From NCBI GenBank assembly GCA_023091665.1, contig JALJCQ010000012.1:4030001-4094000 (forward strand): a stretch of DNA of 64,000 bases, written 5' to 3'. The position numbers were made by a program, and so were the translations under genes. The notes beneath the pieces were generated by a model. It did not search any database and was not told the origin of the DNA. It saw only the letters and a list, made by a program, of their open reading frames with translations. The first letter of the stretch is position 1; each line of letters begins with the position of its first letter. Shown piece after piece: positions 32,041 through 41,843 of this stretch. The stretch is from Pythium myriotylum (Eukaryota > Oomycota > Peronosporomycetes > Pythiales > Pythiaceae).

Positions 32041-33300
32041 TCACATACCGTAGACGGTATCGAGGGCTAAACTCTCGATCGCGTCGGTGAGAAACGCTAT
32101 GTCGTCTCCTGAAGTGCACATCATCTGGGCCGCAATCGCCCCCACTGGCGGCAGTACGACCGGTGCGCGACTCGCAGTCAATGGGCAGCGCGTGGGCACA
32201 ACTCGATTGCAAATGTGCACTGTCACGTGCCCTTCCAGACTGGGATGGCACCTGAACATCATCCAGGTCAATCCAACCGCCACTGCCTCGCTCGACGTAC
32301 CACACTCGGCTGTCTTGAATCCTCTTGTGATCAGTACGAGGCGCGAGCTTTCCATAAACAACTTCATCATGATAATCTGCGAGTTGTCCACGCCAGGCAG
32401 CGCCAGCCATTCGTCCTTGATAATCTTGACTTTCGCAGCGTATACGTGTTCATTCACCTCGTACTTCTCGAGTTCACGTTGTTGTCGACCATACTCCGCA
32501 GTGACCGCTGGCCAGATGGCTTGAGCAATGCTGCTGAGAGGGAATGGCGATACGTACGCGTGGCGAGTCTCGACGTAGAGTTGCTCTGTGCCGCTGTGAA
32601 GGTGCGACTTCATGGATGTGCGACTCGGCGGACGCTCACCGATCGGTAACAAAGTGTCTGCGCTCGGCGGCGGAAAAACCGTGTCAACAGCATCGTACGC
32701 TTGGTGAATATCGGCCACGATCTGCTCGAAAACACGTTCCAGATCCCGTGAGGAGGAATCGAGTGGCCATTGTGCGGGACACGGGCGGGGCGACAGCTGG
32801 TCGAAGAAAGTCTCGGCTCGCTGGGTGAAGACGGCCTCGAGTGACTTTGCGACCTGGAGCTGGCGGATGAGTCGGTTGCGCAGGATGTCGTTCTGCTGCT
32901 CGGCCTTGTTGCGTCGCGCTCGCTGGCGTTGAGCTACTGCTCTCCACGCGGTCTGCGGAGACCTCGACTCGGCGAGCGCGCGCTTGATCATCAAGGCCGC
33001 CAACCGTGTCTCCAGATCCGTGATCTGTCGACGGAGATGTTCTTGCTCAATCTTGGCTCGCTGCGTTTGCGAAAGCCGCTTGCGTCGCTTTTCCGCCGTC
33101 GAAATCGTCGCAGGTTGTACGGCCAAGGCTGAGTGTTCGGCATCAGATAGTACCGAGAGCAGCTCATCGCAGCTCGCAGAAGAAGCTTGAGATTGCTCGG
33201 CGTCGGATGTTGACGACTCGAGCGCGACAAATTCGACGTCGCTCGCATCGTCCAAGATGAGATCAAAGGCGGCGGAGACGGGTCCAGGTAGTAATTCCAT
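32041..33300 (-). CDS. M96-type protein: bZIP-like coiled coil plus START-like domain
   Basis: 419 residues from a clear ATG. Residues about 1-70 are acidic and Ser-rich. About 70-170 hold a basic stretch (KRRKRLSQTQRAKIEQEHLR) running into a coiled coil (ITDLETRLAALMIK, QQNDILRNRLIRQLQ). The C-terminal half (VFEQIVADIHQAYDAVDTVF, then ITRGFKTAE, GLTWMMFRCH) has the pattern of the START-like part of the oomycete M96 mating-specific family. Function in that family is unproven. Its 3' part lies inside SRPBCC segment copy 1, and a truncated duplicate is at 57153-57621. Confidence 0.65.
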   Translation of the reverse strand: MELLPGPVSAAFDLILDDASDVEFVALESSTSDAEQSQASSASCDELLSVLSDAEHSALAVQPATISTAEKRRKRLSQTQRAKIEQEHLRRQITDLETRLAALMIKRALAESRSPQTAWRAVAQRQRARRNKAEQQNDILRNRLIRQLQVAKSLEAVFTQRAETFFDQLSPRPCPAQWPLDSSSRDLERVFEQIVADIHQAYDAVDTVFPPPSADTLLPIGERPPSRTSMKSHLHSGTEQLYVETRHAYVSPFPLSSIAQAIWPAVTAEYGRQQRELEKYEVNEHVYAAKVKIIKDEWLALPGVDNSQIIMMKLFMESSRLVLITRGFKTAECGTSSEAVAVGLTWMMFRCHPSLEGHVTVHICNRVVPTRCPLTASRAPVVLPPVGAIAAQMMCTSGDDIAFLTDAIESLALDTVYGM

Positions 33301-34673
33301 TCGCTTGTCGATAGAATTGTGAAGGGGGGGGACAGAGGAGTCTCTCCGTCTGGCGACTCGGGATTTTGCTGTCTGGGTCGTTCTAGGTCAGGAGATTCCG
33401 TTAATGGCACTGGCTCCGTCAAATGCCCATTGGTGAAAACTGTGTTTCGAGATCCTTGGTCCCACCTCCTTCACGCGATGTACACTACTAGATTATACAT
33501 AGAGATATAAAGTATAAACGACTGATCAGATTATGATCCAATTGTTTCCTTTGTGTGCAAACTATGGAATCCCTAGACCATCTGCCATCGAAGGTGAAGG
33601 TGTGTGCTTGGGGCTCGCATAGGCATTCGAGAATGATATCAGTACGATACCAAACCTCCATCTCTTTTGTTGAATAGATTCGCGGCATGACGACGTAAAC
33701 TCGGCTTGTGTCATTTGCGAACACAGTTTAACATTCAGCCCATCCCCTTTCATTGATTGATTAGCGCCATTCGCCGGGAGTGTTTGTGCCGGATCATCTC
33801 GATACCAGCCGGTCCCTGGAGTCAGTAGTATTCTGCATAAAAGCTGATCAGCTGCTCCGACTCGTAGCCATACGCAAACAGTCATGTCTCCATCCCTCAA
33901 TCTGAGCTACGAACTGTGACAAACTGGTGGATTTATTGCGCTGTACATTGCAAAAAGAGCGCGGCGGTCTGAGCGTGGTCCTGCCAATGCAGCGACGACA
34001 TCTTATCTTTAATTAAGTAAGATTGAACATGGATAGCAACTAAAGGACACGAGTAGACCAGTAACTCGACGGCTAGGATACGAGTAGACCAGTAACTCGA
34101 CGGCTAGGATGCTGATGAGGTTGAAACGATTTTCTGTGTCTCTCTCCGGTGAAGGAGCTGAGACTGGTCTAGGCATACCTCTATTTGAGAATGCAGTCTT
34201 CCATCGCCCATCGTCGTTGACTGATTAGCTCGTGGTGCGAAGAGTGTGTGTGTCGGGGGGCAATCTGAAGCCGATTCCAGATGAATGAATTCCAGGCGTG
34301 TCGAGGCGTCGTGGTCTCATCGAATTGAATAGTGGCGCCTTGAGCTGACAGCTGATTCGGTAAGACTCGATCTCTACCGGTCTGTCCTGGACTCATCAAC
34401 AAAGTACGCGTGTCAAGACAATTCGCTCATCTCATCGCTGCTTTAGCTGTTTTGGAGGATCGTCTTATCAAGGAATATGTGTGAGTCACACACGAGTGCA
34501 TGAGCCACAAAACAAGAAAAATCGGGAAATAATGGATGCCAGCAATTCCTCGTAGACTGGAGCACAGCGTGCGAACTGGAACACGTGGAAAACCGGTCTT
34601 GTCTGCCCATGACTGATCATTTCGGTTTGCTCCTTGCCCCAGACGACGACACATCCCATACTCTTCTGTGAAT
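33301..34673. other. Gap upstream of the M96-type genes
   Basis: No supported gene. About 33560-33900 and 34170-34390 look like distantly related copies of one another (CTGATTAGC with GTGTTTGTG/GTGTGTGTGTCGG nearby). A 31-bp unit (GAGTAGACCAGTAACTCGAC...) is repeated twice in tandem at 34050-34110. Confidence 0.4.
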
Positions 34674-35180
34674 ATGGACGTGGCGAACAATTTTATTAAT
34701 GTTGATGTATTCGACAACATTGGCGACTTAAACCTAGCGGGTATATTCGAAGGTTTCGACGGTTTTCGATGGGATCAGACTCCGGTTCATCCCGACTCAT
34801 CGGCGTCAGAAGTACTGACAACTAACACCGGCAAAGACGAACATGACCAGCCAGCTCAGGTTGCGAACCCACGCCACATCAAGGTCTCCAAAATTATGCC
34901 AGCGGGGCATTCGAAGAGGATTGGAACGCAATGTCGGCGGCGCGTTGAGATCCTGAAGTTACGCGCGAGCGTCGAAGAATTGGAAGAGGTACTCAAGGCA
35001 CTCGAGCAGTCATCGGCCAACGCGCTCACTTGGTACAATCAGGCGAGACATGAGCTGCGACTTCGCCGGCAAGCCGAGCTTGACCGCCACCAGCTTCTGA
35101 GCAAGTTTGCTTCTTACCGACAAGTGATCGAAACCATCGCTAATATTCTAGAGGACGCCATTCAGCTTGATATCTCGTAA
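34674..35180 (+). CDS. Truncated M96-type protein, coiled-coil half only
   Basis: 168 residues from ATG 34674. The N-terminus is acidic and hydrophobic (DVFDNIGDLNLAGIFEGFDG), then a basic stretch (HSKRIGTQCRRRVEILKLR) leads into a coiled coil (ASVEELEEVLKALEQ) and a further helix (LDRHQLLSKFASYRQVIETI). This is the layout of the first half of M96-type genes; the START-like half is missing and a stop follows at 35178. The next 300 bp hold no gene. It could be a truncated paralogue or a small coiled-coil protein in its own right. Confidence 0.5.
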   Translation: MDVANNFINVDVFDNIGDLNLAGIFEGFDGFRWDQTPVHPDSSASEVLTTNTGKDEHDQPAQVANPRHIKVSKIMPAGHSKRIGTQCRRRVEILKLRASVEELEEVLKALEQSSANALTWYNQARHELRLRRQAELDRHQLLSKFASYRQVIETIANILEDAIQLDIS

Positions 35181-35510
35181 AGGAATAAAAGACGAAATCA
35201 TGCAGCTCTCCCTATCTTGGAGGTCAGTCAAGTCCGCGCAGGTTCCACAAAAAAAAGAACTGGAAATCGAGTGTTATAACGATTGGGGTTCAAGAGTTGA
35301 ACTTGCCATCACCAAACAGACACAACTCATGCTGAGGCTTCATATTTGAGATCTATTGTCATCGTTGCAGTACTTAGAGAATCCAATTGAAATAATCATC
35401 AGAACTGGGGCGGGAAATTGTCAGGATTCCCAATCCTAGGTGAGCATGCTTGACGTCCATATCGCATTGAGTTTCTTCGGAACATCGCCGGGTGCGATGT
35501 GACTTTGATC

Positions 35511-36359
35511 TTACGGTTGGACCGGAAACATCGGGCGTCCGCTCGCCGTTTGCGCGGCTGGAATTTCGCGCTGAACTCGATCCCAGTGCTCCACAATTTT
35601 ACCGTTCTCAAAACGGAAGATATCCACGGCAACGGAGGTCGGGAGTCCCGGGACACCAGTGTACCTGCCATTGATCCAGACGAGGTCTCCATCGGCCACG
35701 ACCGCACCAAATTCAGCCCTCGTTTCTGCTGTGAACGAACTGACAACGTCTTTAAGGGCTTGCGGACCGTCAACCAAGAGTGGGTCGTGCTGCAAGTAGA
35801 CACTGCCAATGTATCGGTCGACGGCCGTGGCATCTTTCTTGTTGAAAATCTCGTCCAAAAGGGCCACGGCAGCCTTCTTGTTTGATTCGGCGTCGTGGTG
35901 TCCAGCGTCCACTCTGCCCTGGATCGGAAACATTGGGCGGCCGCTGGCACCGGTGACTTCAGTCTGAACCGCATCCCAGTGCTCGACAATCTTGCCATCC
36001 TCGAAGCGAAAAACGTCTACGGTGACGGATGTGTCAGGAATGCCAGGGACACCGAAGTATCGTCCGTCGACCCACACGAGGTCGCCATCAGCGGCGATGG
36101 CTCCGAACTCGGCGCGAGTTGCGTTTGTGAAAGTCGCTACGGCGTTCTCGAGTGCCTGTGGTCCATCCGGCAACAGCGGGTCATGCTGCTTGTACACACT
36201 GCCAATGTATTTGTCGACGGCTGAGATGTCGTGCTTGTTGAAGACATCGTCGAGTAGTGTGAGCGCGATCTGCTTGTGGTCGGAATGCGCAGAGCACAAC
36301 GATGGGTGCGCGACTGCGTGCGTCGCGATGAGGGTGGCGGCGAAGAGGAAGGCTTGCAT
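35511..36359 (-). CDS. Secreted protein with two SnoaL-like domains
   Basis: 282 residues. Residues 1-17 form a signal peptide (MQAFLFAATLIATHAVA). Two tandem domains of about 120 residues follow: the first begins HKQIALTLLDDVFNKHDISA, the second NKKAAVALLDEIFNKKDATA. Each contains YIGSVY-QHDPLL, DGPQAL, EFGA-ADGDLVW-GRY-GVPG and DVFRFE-GKIVEHWD, and ends GRPMFP. This is the SnoaL-like (NTF2 fold) pattern of bacterial and fungal small hydrolase/isomerase-like proteins; single-domain members usually form dimers, so the tandem fusion may mimic a dimer. Substrate unknown. An Inr-like TCACTTCCGAACTT lies about 45 bp before the ATG. Confidence 0.85.
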   Translation of the reverse strand: MQAFLFAATLIATHAVAHPSLCSAHSDHKQIALTLLDDVFNKHDISAVDKYIGSVYKQHDPLLPDGPQALENAVATFTNATRAEFGAIAADGDLVWVDGRYFGVPGIPDTSVTVDVFRFEDGKIVEHWDAVQTEVTGASGRPMFPIQGRVDAGHHDAESNKKAAVALLDEIFNKKDATAVDRYIGSVYLQHDPLLVDGPQALKDVVSSFTAETRAEFGAVVADGDLVWINGRYTGVPGLPTSVAVDIFRFENGKIVEHWDRVQREIPAAQTASGRPMFPVQP

Positions 36360-36398
36360 GGCTTTTCGAGAGCTTCAGTTGAATTGGTTGTACCGGTT

Positions 36399-36413
36399 CA
36401 AGTTCGGAAGTGA
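36399..36413 (-). promoter_or_regulatory. Oomycete Inr-like element of the SnoaL gene
   Basis: TCACTTCCGAACTTG on the minus strand fits the TCAYTYY plus downstream A/T core of oomycete initiators, 40-54 bp upstream of the start codon. Confidence 0.5.
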
Positions 36414-36761
36414 CTCGAGCTCCACGTCGAGAGGTCATGTTCTTCAGCGCAATCGATAACCAGGTGAGAGTATCAAGCAAGCCAAAGGGTTTCCATCAAC
36501 TCAAAGGTCTTAACTTCTTGCACTGGAAGGATTTGGTGAAGGTCACCGTTCGAGCGTAATCATCTGGTCTAGGTGCCCAACCGGAGAAAATCTTATCAAG
36601 GCGAGAGGAGAAACTCACCCTGCTTTTGATAGTGGGAGCACTCGAAATGATTGGATCGACAGACGATCCACTGACGATGTCGTTGGGCCGCCTGTGACAC
36701 CCTTTGCACGCGGATAGATCCGACTCACAACAACCAGTTAGAGTCTTGGATCGTACGATAG

Positions 36762-36868
36762 TGTTCATTCCCCACCTTCACTCCCCGCGCACAACGCTAA
36801 TCATTTTTCGAGAGACAAGAAAATATTTCGATCAGCGTCGTGGGCGGAGAATGAAGGTCGGCAATAAA
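36762..36868. repeat. MITE-like hairpin
   Basis: Arms of about 43 bp (36762-36804 and 36826-36868) are imperfect reverse complements; each carries a version of ACCTTCA-TC-CCGC-CA-CGCT. A related half-arm (GATCTTCATTCC...CGCGCTAATC) occurs singly in the 256-bp modules near 29947 and 52115. The rest of 36414-37100 shows no gene. Confidence 0.55.
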
Positions 36869-37100
36869 CACAAATGTGTGCCTGCGGAGGTCGTTTCCGT
36901 ACGGAGGCATAGAGAACCCATGCTTGATATTCAGGATGCTGACAGGACTGCGGAAAAGCCTCGAGTCCGATTGTCTCACCATGTTATGATGCCCACATAG
37001 GAGGAAACCGAGTATGCCTTGGAGTAGTGAGCGGACGTCGATGAGGGATATCCTGCGATGGCGGCTGCGGTCACAGGGTGTGTCACTCCGAACGGGTAAT

Positions 37101-37225
37101 CTGTCGCTTGGGCTGAAGGATATGCACTCGTAGATCTTCATACGAGTGCATATCCTTCAGCCCAAGCGACAGCTTTTTCATGTAGTTGTGGCGCTCTGGG
37201 GCGCGCCACGACTACATGAAAAAGC
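37101..37225. repeat. Double fold-back at the 5' junction of a LINE insertion
   Basis: 37101-37132 and 37141-37172 are perfect 32-bp reverse complements around 8 bp. Directly after, 37172-37194 and 37203-37225 are reverse complements with one mismatch. The first arm is target DNA, its inverted copy begins the insertion. Confidence 0.9.
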
Positions 37226-38608
37226 TGCTCTAAGAGTCCTTGTCGTGAGAACGAAGCGTACCAAGGCAGACCAAGATCTCGCGCATCGTCGGGATCTGGC
37301 CCATGCGTCCTCCGTTGTGTTCGGCACGGCACTAGACTGCGTCAGCTGGGAAGCTATCCATCGATTCCAGCACAGCTCCAATCGACAACGCCTTCTCTAT
37401 TACAGAATCAAGGGGCATCGCCTCTCCGGGTGGGATCGCTTAAACGACAGACGCGGCTGCCCCCACTGTGTGGAGATCGGCTCTGCGGGTGGATCCGTGT
37501 TCCACACAGTGTGGGACTGTGCTTCCGCCCAAACCCTCTGGAATATCCTCCGAACCGTGTTTACCTCCCTCGGCCTATGGAAGGAGCGACTTGCAACAAC
37601 CAATGACGACTTCCTCACTGCAGTCTTCAGCCTCAAGCTACCGTGCGTACCGCCTAAGATCTGGGAACTTCCCTCCCTCCGCAAGTGTCGACCGGATGAC
37701 GACGACACAGGAGACGGACCGTACCCCGTTCTACAAGCGATCTGGCAGCAGCTCGTGCTGGAGACACTTGTAGTGATTCATGCCTGGCGCACCAACGTGA
37801 ACTACGCTCCGAGGACCTGGTCCACTCAACAAGCGGAGGCGGTACACAACATCAACTGCAGACGAGTACTAGACACACTCCAGTATCGACTCGACAGAGA
37901 TATGGACACGCCGCCATATGCCGCGAGCATCATCAGCTGCTTCAAAACGCTCCTCGAGTCGCCGGATGACACGACCGTCCACATTGCCGAACTTACGGGG
38001 CCGGCACGTGCTCTCCTTTTCGGAGGATCCCCAGGTGGCCAACCAGGACTGAGGGGTGGCGGCGCTTTCGTCGTCGCATCCTCGGCTGCGGAGCCCCTCC
38101 CTGCCGTTCACTGGAGTTCGGCTACCTGGATTGCTGAACCCACGACCACGCAACATCAAGCGAACTACAGAGGGCTTATCGACGGCCTAAGGGCAGCGGA
38201 GACGAACGGATGGCACGGACTCACCGTCATTGGAGACAGTGCACTCATCTTGCGTCAACTGCGAGACTACAAACCGCCCAGAAATGACACTCTACGCAGG
38301 CTCTACCACACAGCCCGCCGCCTAGCCGACACTATCGGAGTGCGCCACTGGCGCCACCAGCCCCGAGCTCACAACACCACGGTGAGAGCTCTAGCAACCC
38401 ACGCGATGGACACTGAGCAATCCAGTACCGCCCATCATCCCACTGGTCAAGCCTGCCACGCAGACTTACCACGGCACACGCTCTCCGACTTACAGCCCTG
38501 GCTTGCCAGCCAGGTTGACCCATGGTAAAGTACAGGAGATGGCACAGGGCCCCAGCTATTAGAGTACACTTAATGCGCTCAATAGACTTCACCTTCATCA
38601 TCATCACC
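37133..38608 (+). mobile_element. LINE 3' part: zinc-binding region, RNase H and (TCA)n tail
   Basis: The frame to 38528 contains CPHC...HTVWDC (CX2C-X12-HX4C, the zinc motif between RT and RNase H), then an RNase H (GGGAFVVASS, HQANYRGLIDGLRAAE, VIGDSALILRQL, HQPRAHNTTVRALATHAMD). The 3' UTR carries GCTATTAGAG ... CTCAATAGACTTCACC and CATCATCATC. GATATGCACTCG follows at 38609-38620 and is also present at 37119-37130, the target-site duplication. The RT domain is absent, so the copy is 5'-truncated with a fold-back joint. Confidence 0.85.
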
Positions 38609-38620
38609 GATATGCACTCG

Positions 38621-38898
38621 GGTACGCAATCAGAACGAATAAACAATGACCAGGGACTGCTAGGGGAGATTCTTCTCCAGCTTACAGCAGCTGTAAGCTC
38701 TCACCTCTAGTAGTGTGGAGTATTTTGGACGGCTTCGTCGAAGTAGCACTCTCTGGTGCTCACTAGTTAATTATTGTTTGGTTGTTCGGAACTACTCCGG
38801 AGTATACGGTTCAAAACTTAGGTAGATAAGAAGTTTCGCGAAATACTTTGGACGATCGAAATTCAAATTTACTCGCTCACACTGAAGATGGTGGACTT
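38621..38898. other. Gap between LINE and Copia element
   Basis: No gene. A perfect 10-bp-arm hairpin AGCTTACAGC-A-GCTGTAAGCT lies at about 38679. Confidence 0.4.
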
Positions 38899-39134
38899 TG
38901 TTCAGGTTTGAGAGCACTTGTCGTCTTGATGGTAAGTTGGAAAGTGAATTGATGCAAGCAGCTTATCTAACATGTACGGGTCCTAGTTCAGGCTGCCTCC
39001 TACGTCTAGCCCTCCTTCCCTTCCTCCCGGACTCATCGGACCCATCGGACTCACCACATGTCACAGATTTGGTGTGTCCAAGTGCAGTCGATGAGTCCAC
39101 AGACTCATCAGCCGAGTGTTGACGCACTTCAACA
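38899..39134 (-). repeat. Copia 3' LTR
   Basis: Begins TGTTCAGGTTTGAG and ends CACTTCAACA on the plus strand; matches 44337-44572. A polypurine stretch (GAGTGGGGG on the minus strand) adjoins it at 39135-39143. Confidence 0.9.
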
Positions 39135-39166
39135 CCCCCACTCGCTCAAGACTGCGGCGCGATCAC

Positions 39167-39928
39167 CTAGCTCTCGATGGCTACGATCCCTGCCTTCACG
39201 ATCAGTGCTTGCAGTCGTTTGGTTGGCATGTGCTTCGTCAAGAAGTCGGCCAGCTGATCATCAGTCCTGATGTACTTGAGCTCGATCTGCTTCGACTCCA
39301 GGTGCTCTCGAATGAAGTGGTATCGAATATCTACGTGCTTGGTGCGTGCGTGGTAACCGTTGCTTTGCGCTAGGGCTATCGCACCCTGATTGTCTTCAAA
39401 CACCGTAGTCACCCCCACTGGTTCACCAGTCAAGTCACCGAGTAGTCGTCGTGCCCAGATGCACTCCTTCACACAAGCACTAAGTGCCATGTATTCGGCT
39501 TCGGTCGAACTCAACGCCACACTGCGCTGGATTGTGGCCTTCCATGCAACTGGTCCACCACACATTGTCAACAGAGCACCGGAGATGGATCGGCGGTTGC
39601 CTTTACCAGATCCCCAATCAGCGTCACTGTAGGCAACCAGATCACATGGTCGCTCACCGTCGAACCGAAGACCAATATTGCGAGTTGTCTTCAAGTACCG
39701 TAGTACACGTATCGCAGCCACCCAGTGATGTGGCTCAGGTTGCTCGAGATGCTGACTCAACTTCAGCACCACCACACTCACATCTGGTCTTGTCCAATTT
39801 GCAAGGTACATGAGGCAACCGATGAGGGAACGATACGGTCGCCTTCCCATCTCTACGCGAGTCAGTTCGTCCATGTCGCTCTTGCAGTCAATGTCCAACC
39901 TGTGGTAGAGAGGGTCGGCACAAATCAC
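39167..39928 (-). pseudogene. Copia pol: RNase H part
   Basis: Open frame with RRPYRSLIGCLMYLANWTRP, VAYSDADWG, ALSSTEAEYMALS, FEDNQGAI and TKHVDIRYHFIRE, the standard end of Copia pol (RNase H Asp in SDAD, Glu in STEAEY, Asp in EDNQ). It is cut off from the RT part by the inserted sequence upstream, and its frame start is only the first Met after the break. Confidence 0.85.
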
Positions 39929-40975
39929 AGCACAGCGACTGCTCGTGACCGCTGACCCTTCACCAACAGGCCTTCAGATTCTTGGAGCTGGGTGGTAACC
40001 ACTGGCGTTACACCCCACGTGAAGTCGCTGTGGGGGTGAACCGTGGGCTGATGTCTGCCGCCGAAAGTCGGGAGGGAACCAGAGGGTCGTGAAGCCTCTG
40101 GGGTTCCGACAACTGTAGCCCGCTAGGAGACCGTCTAGCAGGGCTGGTCGGAGGGGTCGTACGGGCCGAGAAACACACCTGCTCAACACGCAGGGGCTCG
40201 GAGCACTTGTGCGCAGCCGGTGAGACCGGGCTGCGGCTTCCTTGGGCGTATTCGCCTGGCACAGAGGCACCAGAGAACGTAGCACTCCTTGGAATCGTGG
40301 CGGGGGGACAATCCCACCGGCGCACACGACCTTGTCTTGACTTGCGCAGCCGACGCCGCTGGCAGACTTGCTCCAGCGCTTCAAACCGGCTGCTCCTTGA
40401 GCGGTTCTTCGGCTTCTTCCGGCTACAACAGCCAGAGTCCACCGGGTCTTCTTTAACGTCACCTCCTGTTGGTGACGGCGAGCCTTGGTGTCGACGTTCC
40501 TCGCCAAGTCTTGCGGCTTGCTTGCGGACTTGACGGTGAAAATGGAAGTCCATTACCTTGGCCGTTACCGGCTATCCTAAGTGCGAATCTAAGCTAGGTT
40601 CGGCTGCCTAAGTTCGGAACCGGCTTCGGACCGGCTCCCTGCTGACTCTATCGCCCACTATCCCTGCTGAACTCCTGGCCTGATTCTACCCATCTGACAC
40701 TGATTACGCTCCTTGCAATTGGACGAGACGCAGACTCAGATCGGGTCTGATCGGCAGCCCATATTAGCCAATCGGCTACGGGGATCAGAAATACCGGTTT
40801 TGACCGGCTGTACCGTTGATACCGGTACAGAACGGTCGCCACCCCGCGAACGTACTAATATCGGTTAGCCTACAGGTATCTCTCTCTTCTGGGCCGTTCC
40901 AGAATAGTTGGGAGGTGCTCTGTTCCACATCGCCTGTCCCGGAGACCAGCCGCTTTACCACAAACCCAACATCAG
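39929..40975. mobile_element. Insertion of about 1 kb in Copia pol, unidentified
   Basis: Sequence between the end of RT homology (near ATNVVAD) and the start of RNase H homology (near ICADPLYH) has no counterpart in Copia elements. On the minus strand it holds frames of 177-181 residues (40553-40008) rich in Arg, Pro and Ser without a recognised domain. Exact ends and target duplication could not be fixed; an LTR or gag piece of another retroelement is possible. Confidence 0.55.
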
Positions 40976-41843
40976 CCACAACGTTGGTTGCCTTGGACTG
41001 CTGTTGGTTGAACTTTTCAACCACCTGGTCGATGTAAGCACGCTGCACCAACTGCAGGACACGAGACTTGCGATCGTAGATGACTTCAATGCCGAGAACG
41101 TACTTCACATCACCGAGTTCTTTGATCCGAAACACCGACTTCAGTTGGCGTTTGATGTCATCGATGGTGTCTTGATTGGTGCTTGCCACCAACAGATCAT
41201 CAACGTACAAACACAGGATGCAGTGTCGTTCACGGTTCGTGCTGATGTAGATGCACGGGTCTGCTGTGGTTGGCTCAAGGTCCATCCTGCGCAATGCACT
41301 GTCAATGGTCTGGTTCCACACACGCGATGCTTCTTTCAAACCATACAAGCTCTTGCGCAATCGACAAACTTGCGTGTCTGCCTCACGATCTTCTCCCTGT
41401 GCATCATGTTGTGGGTTGTTCTTCACCAGCAGCTCTAACCCTTTTGGCATTTGCATGTAGACCTCTTCGTCGAGTGCACCGTACAAGAAAGCTGTGTCAA
41501 CGTCGCATTGCTCAATGTACATTGCATTCCAGCAAGCGTACACCAAGAACATTCGAATGGATGCAGCACTGGCGACCGGTGAGTAAGTATCGACGTAGTC
41601 AACACCATGTTGCTGTGAGAACCCTTGAGCTACCAAACGTGCTTTGTAGCGGACGACCTCACCAATCCCGTTCGTCTTCTTCGCGAACACCCATTTACAT
41701 CCCACCGCTTTCCGATCCGGTGGCAGTCGAGTCACTTCCCACGTATCGTTGTCACGCAGTGACTCCAGCTCTTTGCGCATGGCTTCTTGCCACTGATCAG
41801 CCTCCACGCCATTGAGTGCCTCTTCATACGACCCCGGGAGCAC
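40785..41843 (-). pseudogene. Copia pol: reverse transcriptase part
   Basis: Contains WQEAMRKELESL, GCKWVFAKK, YKARLVAQGF, TYSPVA, QCDVDTAFLYG, LRKSLYGLKEA and the catalytic box LCLYVDDLLVA. It lies in a different frame from the gag-integrase part; a one-base change near CCCGGG at about 41835 separates them. Translation would run into the inserted sequence and end there. Confidence 0.85.

Larger units (their letters stand above)
28629..32509 (+). repeat. SRPBCC segment, copy 1
   Basis: Collinear with 53740-57621 (offset 25111-25112, one 1-bp indel near 28756) and, inverted, with about 44681-47539. It holds two SRPBCC genes and, at its right end, the 3' part of the M96-type gene. Confidence 0.95.
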
